From Clitopilus passeckerianus (Eukaryota; Basidiomycota; Agaricomycetes; Agaricales; Entolomataceae), in NCBI GenBank assembly GCA_944990035.1, contig CALYLX010000142.1, forward strand, positions 124,001 to 188,000: DNA of 64,000 nucleotides, read 5' to 3'. Below the pieces are notes generated by a model. That model saw only the letters and a program-made list of their open reading frames with translations. It did no database searches and was not told the origin of the DNA. Within the stretch, counting starts at the first letter, position 1, and every line of letters starts with the position of its first letter. A program made the translations under genes and the position numbers. Below, piece after piece: positions 57,496 to 64,000 of this stretch.

Positions 57496-60051
57496 GGAGG
57501 AACAAGCGCTCAGTACTCAGTGACTGAGGGTAGCCATCCACAGCGGATGGTGGTTTCCCGATGGAAATCGATCAATTGCAAGGGACAATTGATGACAATC
57601 CTGTCAGGAGGTCCGAGCGCTTATATGAGCGCTAAGCGCCAACCTTTGGAGGAATTGTGCTGCTTGGCTCGAAATGCCAGTGGGACAACAAAATTTCAAT
57701 TCCATGCCATTTAATACATGGTACAGATTGGATTGCTGCAAGAAGGACGCTCTTCAACTTGGCTTGCCAGTGGGGAAAGGAGGCTGGGGTTTGTTGGATT
57801 TTGGGAGCTGGCTGCGACCTCTGAAAATTACACCGTCGAAAAAAAGCCACAACCGCTCCTTCATCCTGACTCCAATTGCGTCCATGTCCGGGCTAGAATC
57901 CAGCTTCCAACAATGCCCTTTCTCGAATACAAGCCATTCGTACCTTCGAGCTGAAAGCTAGCACCAACAAAACCGCGCTACAATTTAGTACAAACTATTG
58001 GCAACAACCCTCTCGTCAAGTTCAAGCCGCTGCACTCGATCCACAACCTATTCAGCGACCTCAAAATCTTGTGCATGTCGACTTCATGAAGAAGGAGCTA
58101 CGCACGCTGCAGCTACATGCCTGACGAGCGCCGATGAAGACCCTGCGGAAATGGGCCGCCCCTTCTTGGTGTTGGGACAGCTCACGTACAGGTGAATATC
58201 ATTTTTTTTCGCCTCGTTTCCCCTGCCATCTATTCTACGCCGTCCAAACATCGTCATGGGGTTTCAGGCCTCCATCTACCTTTGTTCACATTTCCCTTTC
58301 TGACCCCTTTGAATGTGATGCTGATACGATCCTGTTCACAGAGTATTGTAAACATCAAAATTCTGCGCGCCGCTTCCGCCCATGGAGCAAGATCCTTCTT
58401 TGGCGGCCTGTATTCAGCACGAGAAGATCTTGGATATCGGATGCCCTCCTTTGTTCATATTCGAATTCCAGGCGATCTCTGCCACCTGAACCTTGGAAAA
58501 TCTGGCTCTAACAACGTCACGCTACTCACTTCCTACATCACATCAAGAAGAGGATAGCAATTGCTGGCGTGTATAGCTGTTGATACTTCGGGGAAGCCAA
58601 TTCAACCATGGGTGTAATACCTGCGCTAGAGGTAAGCCAACTCTTTTCTATCGCCTTTCTTCGTGCTTTCTTTCAACCCATGCTAATACTATATCTGCAG
58701 CTAATAGTCGAGATTTCCGGTCCAGAAAACGACAGATGTGCTGCACAACGCCTGAGAGTGGCACCGTCCAAAAATCTCCAGCAATGGACCCTGCTTGTCT
58801 ATCTGACGGACGCACTCCCTCCCCTTCATCTCGAACCCTCCCACCATTTCTGTCGAAAATTCCTACATGCTGCAAACGACGCATTTGAGCCGGTATGCAC
58901 CCATTACCTAGCCACTCTTCCCCTACCCCGGCCACCTTCCCACCATGAGCTCCAAACGCTGGCTACACCCACCGAACTCTCAACCCTCGACCTCTGCCAT
59001 ATTCATTTCGCCCTAGCATGCCAGTGAGGCGACTCATCAATCACTGGTGGAGATAATAAAGAAAGGATAGCGAGAGCTGCATCGTCCGAGACGAGGCAGA
59101 ACGCGGACCTATGGCGCACGCATAGGATGCCCGACCGCCCTGTACCCTACCAGTCTGGTGGTCCGCAGCCTAGGCTAGCGCACCTACGCCGTTGTTGGTA
59201 CCCAGGTTACCATCCCCAGTGGTATCGGAAGCGCGGTTCAGACCTCAGATGTCACCCATTGATGTTCTTCCTCCACCGCCAATTTATCATGAAGGAATCA
59301 AGCTCACGACGCCCGCCAAAGAAAACCCGATCACCAGAGCTGCTTCAGAGCGTTCCTTGGTCAAGTAAAAGGTGCCAAATGCCCGGAGTTCAATGTTCGG
59401 CTTACAATCTGCACATCTACACCCTGCCCAAGCACCCTCAGCCCCCAGCTCCTCCACCCGCGAATATCATCTGGTCGAGGTCGTGTCTCACAACCCGATG
59501 CTATCTCCCCATACCCACCTATCACACGACGAGCGTGATGGGTACCAGCAGCACAGCATCCTTGCAAATACCGCTGGTTCTCGTGACCAGTTCGCCCTGC
59601 CCAGAAGGACCACCGCACTATCCTCCCCGCCATTGGCCCTTCATCGCCAGTGACTAGCGGGCAGGCTTCGGTATCTGACGTGGCTTAGGTACGAAGAATG
59701 GGTGTCAATGGGTCTTGGGATGATATATTGGACGAATTGAATATCTTCAAGGTTATTTTCCAGACTGTACACTTCTACTTTGTTATCTACATCTACATTA
59801 TCCGAGTTCTACCAACTTCTATTGGACTTGTAAAGATCACTTCGTATTAGAATTCCTATTGACGTGTCCTACTCCATATCCTTGCCCTACTCCACTTCCT
59901 CCCATATATACTCCACGAAACCCAGTAGTTTCTTCATTTCCCGTGCCGTGTATTCATATACGGCCCTCGTTACTCTCCTGTTTGGATACATTACCCCGTC
60001 GTCGGAATAATTATCTTACCTCGCCCAATCATAGCAGGTAGATCGCAGGTA
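57496..60051. other. Region with splice signals but no assignable gene
   Basis: On the plus strand, MGVIPALE (58,608) is followed by a good intron (GTAAGC at about 58,632 to CTGCAG at about 58,700) and a frame with LIVEISGPENDR and LQQWTLLVYLTDALPP. Farther on, IDVLPPPPIYHEGIKLTTP is readable near 59,260-59,310. This suggests a multi-exon gene between about 58.2 and 59.7 kb whose product I do not recognise and cannot model reliably. Confidence 0.35.
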
Positions 60052-61609
60052 TCAGAAAACAAGTCTTTCTAGCATTTCCCAGTCATGTTTTGGTAGAATC
60101 AACACCCCAGCTTTGACCCCAGCCGCCCACATACCCTTAGCTTGGGATATCGCCAATGGGTAACGCGCATGCTGCGCATCGACGGATCCAGCAGTGGTTA
60201 ACTTCTCCTGAATGCGTGCTTGCACCTTTTTCGGGATCCCATCATGCACCGTGCCCATATCGTATCTCCCACTCCAATTAAAGTCGATCAAGAATACCCT
60301 ATCGGCCTTGTTGACTAGAATGTTTGACCAGCACAAATCACCAAAGACGTATCCCTCAGAATGCAGATCCGCCACTATCTCCTCGATCTTCTTCCTAGCG
60401 TCCGATGGTGTGGTCGGTCTAGGCTTGCTATCGATGTATTCCATGACGACCATTTGCATAACGGCCAAACCAATAGGATGCCCAGCTTCGTGAAGTTTCC
60501 CGAGGTAGTGTAGCTTAGGGGCCACGCCTTTGCTAGCGAGGTATTTGTGCACATCTCTCCATACCGTGGAGGAAATTTGACGACCACCTTCTTGGGATCA
60601 TCACTGCCTACAATGTCCGCAAGAAAGGTGACACAGGTTGGCCTGTCTTCCTCTAGGTGCTTTATAAACCTGAACTCGACGCAACGGCCATCACTATTGG
60701 TGTACGATGTTGGGTATGGGAAGAAACGGGGGTGTGGTTGGTTGGGTCGCAGGCGAGGAATGTCAGCGGTCGAAAGATGATGGTAGAGCTCCTTGAGTTT
60801 GTTTATGCACGTACTGGAAAGAGTCGGTAACAATATTGAACGAATTGAACAGTCGCTTACACAGCTATCGATCCAGTTGCGTCTCATGATGACACCCGCT
60901 TGGGCCGAAGGATCACCATCGGAGCCTATAGGTGACTTGCTCATTTGAAGGAGGAGAAGGGTTGTTCATTCTCCACGTCTAGGATGTCGTCATCGGGGAG
61001 GGGTTCTTGGTTGGCAGTCATAGTTAAAACCTGGCGCAAAAGTCGGTCGTCTGTCAACGGAAGCGAGACTTTCCAGAGTTCGGGCCAACCACGCCATGTC
61101 TCGCCCGTCCTTTTGAACCAGGCGTCCTTGATAGTGGTCTTGAGTTCATCGACGAAAATCCGCGGAGGGGCAACCACTCTGAGTATGTCTCTTCGACTCC
61201 CCGGGCAAGTGATGCACTCGATAAAGCCTGTGACACCTATCATTGCGAATCGGGTCAGAATGGCAGAGTTGAAGAGAGGTGAAAACGCACTGGGCACCTA
61301 CAAAAATAACATTTCTGTATCCAAGAGCTTGAGTTCCGCTATGTCCTTGACCTCGAGAAGCCGTATGACTTCGTTGTCGGAGAATATCTCTTTGACTTGC
61401 CTCTTGAGCATTCCAGGTTCATCGTTAAACGTGGTTGTTGGATCCTTGCATCGCCATAAGACAAGCTGGTCGGGGTGGAGGCTGATTGGATGACGTTCTT
61501 TGACCTTCTTTTTCAAGTCTGCGATGCTACTTGTAAAGGCCGGGGAGGGCCCTCCAATGGGGATGGTCTCGCGATAGATGGCGAGATAGTACATCTGGTC
61601 GGTGCCCAT
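60052..61609 (-). pseudogene. Crinkler (CRN)-type ubiquitin-like header plus kinase, decayed
   Basis: From an ATG at 61609 the N-terminal part has an ADLKKKVKERHP..LVLWRC stretch. A second part contains TGFIECITCPGSRRD, VDELKTTIKDAW and LWKVSLPLTDD, which resemble the ubiquitin-like header of fungal Crinklers. Downstream comes a kinase-like region: KKVVVKFPPRYGE, APKLHYLGKLHEAGHP, MEYIDSKPRP, a catalytic loop YVFGDLCWSNILV, LIDFNWSG in the DFG place, and ARYPLAIS..MWAAGV. Problems: an in-frame TAG at 61298-61300 (possibly hidden by a 54-nt intron with a weak donor), a stop/frame change between the header and the kinase part (about 60,941-60,950), and a 1-nt frame slip inside the kinase N-lobe (about 60,556). 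The last is hard to explain by splicing. Crinkler proteins occur widely in fungi and are thought to act in biological conflict; this copy is probably inactive. Confidence 0.65.
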
Positions 61610-61699
61610 GTAGTGGCGCAACAAGCTGAGGCGCCTTGCATCTGTTTGGCAAACTCGCGTGGTAAAAATAGAATACTGTAATAACGCTTCTCACCCAAT

Positions 61700-62278
61700 C
61701 AAACACGCAGAAAATCACTTAGCAAATTAAATACTAATTAGGTAATCTTCATCCTTTTGAGGTCTTCGCCAACAGTTTTTCGCAGTGTTCGCACGACAAT
61801 CCCAATACCTGGCTTGACCTCTATTACGGTTCTTAGGATCCTGGAGACTGCTAATGCTTACCTGTCATCCGATGCCATCGGCAGACTTGAATTTTCCGCT
61901 CCAAGTGATATTGGCCCAGTGAATCGGGTCACACTGACAGCGTCATGACCCAGACCATCCATCTTCAAGTTCCAAGTCGCCTCGACTATCACCTTTTTAC
62001 AACGGATCAGACTTATTAATCTGCTGTGTATTAGGCATTGGATGTAGGAACAGCACCTGGTATCGCTGCTAATGTCAAGAGAATTGGCTAGATGTTTGTT
62101 CAGGTCAAAAAAATAAGGTGGGCAGACCGGCTACCAGCTATCGTTCAAACTTCACTATCGCCAGGAAGGACGGCTCTAGTCCTAGCAGCCGGATTATAAA
62201 CAAGAGGAATGTCATTTGTAAGAGAAAGTAAGCATAATATATTCGATAGCATGATCCGTAGTTACCCATTCGGCCAGA
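61700..62278. other. Intergenic, no gene supported
   Basis: Contains the upstream side of the Crinkler relic and the 3' flank of the GH35 gene. No ORF with recognisable content. Confidence 0.4.
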
Positions 62279-64000
62279 TCACATCCTGCCAGTCAGGCTC
62301 CAGCCAGGGTTGTTGGACAAGACTTTGCCAACACCTCCTTCATATGTACCATCAATGTTGAGCTGGAGATCGGGCTTGACTGTGACATTCGGTTCCATGG
62401 ACCACAACGCAACAGCAACGGTACTAAAGAATCGGATCACATTAATACAAGAACATGGGTAGGAAAATAAGAATATGCGTACTTGACACCTCTGTAGTCA
62501 AGGATACCTTGATGAACGGGGAATTTGGACTGGGGTCTGCGTAGTGCGTCAGGAGCAGTTCACGAAGTGTTTAGGATTCAAACCAACCCGAGATTTCCAA
62601 CACGTTTGCCCATCATCCATCCATTGACAAACAAGATTGCTCGGTAGGGTTGTCCGGGGGGTTCAGTGAACGTAAATGACATTGGAACGTCGAAGTCTTG
62701 AGGAATAGACAGCTTGAATGTAGTCACGAAGAACCCGACACCTGCATCCGAATTTGGTATGCCCTGGTTGAGCTCTCGTGTAACCCAACGAGACGTATCA
62801 AAACCAGGGAGATGCCATCCTTTACGTTCGGCAAAGAGACCGCCTTCGTTGAGAACGCCTAGATAACGGCCTTAGTATGCACTCCCACGTTGACAAGATC
62901 GATGACTGACCTCTAGCCTTGTCAAGATAGCTGTGGCAGAGAGTTAATCTAGGCAGCGTAGTATCCAAGACGACTTACTTCTCATAGCCTCCGATCTTTC
63001 CTTGGACTTTCCAGGTCGTGAAGTTTCCGGAATCCGGCTTAACGCCCCTAATGCCGCGGGGGCTCTTACAGTTCTCAGGAGTTCCTACATTCACGATGTG
63101 AGTTGAACAGCAAGGGACTACAGTGTTACATACCCCAGCCCGTTTCGTTCAAACCCATATTATCCCGTCTGGTTTTTAGCACAGATCTCGATCCATGGTG
63201 AGACTCGCGCACCTGACTTACGGTGATCACATTGCCTTTTCCGGCTTTTACTGAGCCTTTTGGGAAGACGAACTTGTCATCGGTCTCTTCGAGGACTAGC
63301 TTGTTATTGGTGGAGCTTGAGCAGATTAGGGAGATATCACAGCGGACTTACTTCCCATACGACGTATTCAAGAAGACATCGTTCAGCCAAACTGTTGCAG
63401 CAAATGCTACAAGGACGCGTTAGCCATCTCGTGATTCGGTTTGAAACCACCTTACCTTCTCCACCATTTATAGAAAGGTTGACACTTTTCTCTGCACCCG
63501 TCGCATTGAAGTGGCCTCTCCATAGTACGATGTTCTCACAGCTGAAGGGGTGTGTTAGTAAGTCTGAAGGGCTAATACTATTTTGGTCTTACAACCCGTA
63601 ATCGCAGCCGTAGAGTGCTCTTCCGTCTCCATAATATGGTTTGAACCGGCTATTCGTCTCAGTTTTGTTGGAAATGGTCCAAGACTCGTCGTCAAAACCA
63701 GCCTCAATTTCGGGCAGGCTGTTCTGATATCTCCACCCAGTCAATTTGGGCACAGCGACGCGGGAGGCAGCAGCGCCGTCCACCTGCAGCTCTCCAACGA
63801 AGATTCCCTGAATCGTCGTAGCTGAAGAGGTTGAGTGACTGACAGAGACAGGCTTCCCGTTCCACGTGATGGAACGGACGCTACGAGGTGCGATGACAGT
63901 CAGTTTGGTGTTGGCCTTCAGATCACCCGCCAACGCCAATGCAGATCCAGAAAGTTCGGCTCCTCTAACAAGGTATGGTCCACCAACCAAAATCGATTGG
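62279..64000 (-). CDS. Beta-galactosidase, GH35 family, C-terminal part (5' end outside the window)
   Basis: Many exons on the minus strand, entering at the right edge. Readable pieces in order: GDLKANTKLTVIAPRSVRSI, VSHSTSSATTIQGI, LTGWRYQNSLPEIEAGFDDE, YYGDGRALYGCDYG, an exon with LWRGHFNATGAE and LSINGGE, then VNGWMMGKRVGN, and the last exon VAVALWSMEPNVTVKPDLQL ending WSLTGRM at TGA 62279. These are the beta-sandwich and jelly-roll domains that follow the catalytic TIM barrel in fungal secreted GH35 enzymes such as A. niger LacA (about 1000 residues). The catalytic glutamates lie in the barrel, outside this window. The enzyme hydrolyses terminal beta-galactosides, normally outside the cell. 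I saw no break in the visible part. Confidence 0.8.

Overview
The window reads as nuclear DNA of a filamentous basidiomycete, probably an Agaricomycete. Introns are short (mostly 48-75 nt) and GT-AG. The gene content is typical of that group: NACHT-WD40 STAND proteins, an F-box plus zinc-finger-like family, basidiomycete-type sesquiterpene synthases, a Crinkler-type kinase, a SHO1 osmosensor and a GCN4-type bZIP factor. Most genes are split, so models below were built by joining exons by hand; there is no expression evidence.

Layout. 1.0-2.3 kb (-): broken sesquiterpene synthase. 6.8-12.1 kb (+): large transposon-like protein with AT-hooks, a Cys-rich domain, a DDE-like core and a DEDDy exonuclease, interrupted by one in-frame TGA. 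12.7 and 13.3 kb: two small secreted Cys-rich proteins, convergent. 15.9-16.8 kb (+): decayed second terpene synthase. 16.9-18.6 kb (-): NADPH-dependent alkenal/quinone reductase-like MDR. 19.4-21.4 kb (+): F-box relic. 21.8-23.4 kb (-): GCN4-like bZIP. 26.1-26.9 kb (-): small secreted protein. 28.0-28.7 kb: retroposed insertion with a 15-bp target-site duplication. 29.2 kb (-): Cys-rich peptide. 30.8-33.0 kb (-): SHO1. 34.9-40.5 kb (-): dead NACHT-WD40 gene. 41.6-52 kb: mosaic of segmental duplications holding four Cys-rich peptide copies, an intact sesquiterpene synthase and a tail of another. 52.9-57.5 kb (-): intact NACHT-WD40 gene. 60.1-61.6 kb (-): decayed Crinkler-kinase. 62.3-64.0 kb (-): 3' part of a GH35 beta-galactosidase.

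The most striking content is a family of about 70-residue secreted proteins with nine cysteines in a fixed pattern (CxC, then C-x(1-2)-C, C, CCC, C). Four copies look intact and two are broken. Their ATGs follow an AG acceptor-like site directly, and most share a core promoter word about 230 bp upstream. I do not recognise this family. One intact copy sits beside a terpene synthase gene, and the block of synthase tail, peptide gene, promoter and B-box repeat is duplicated about 5.6 kb apart.

A second theme is the broken twin: several multigene families here occur as one intact and one disabled copy (terpene synthase, NACHT-WD40, Cys-rich peptide). The region looks like an accessory segment undergoing duplication and decay between conserved genes (SHO1, bZIP, MDR, GH35).
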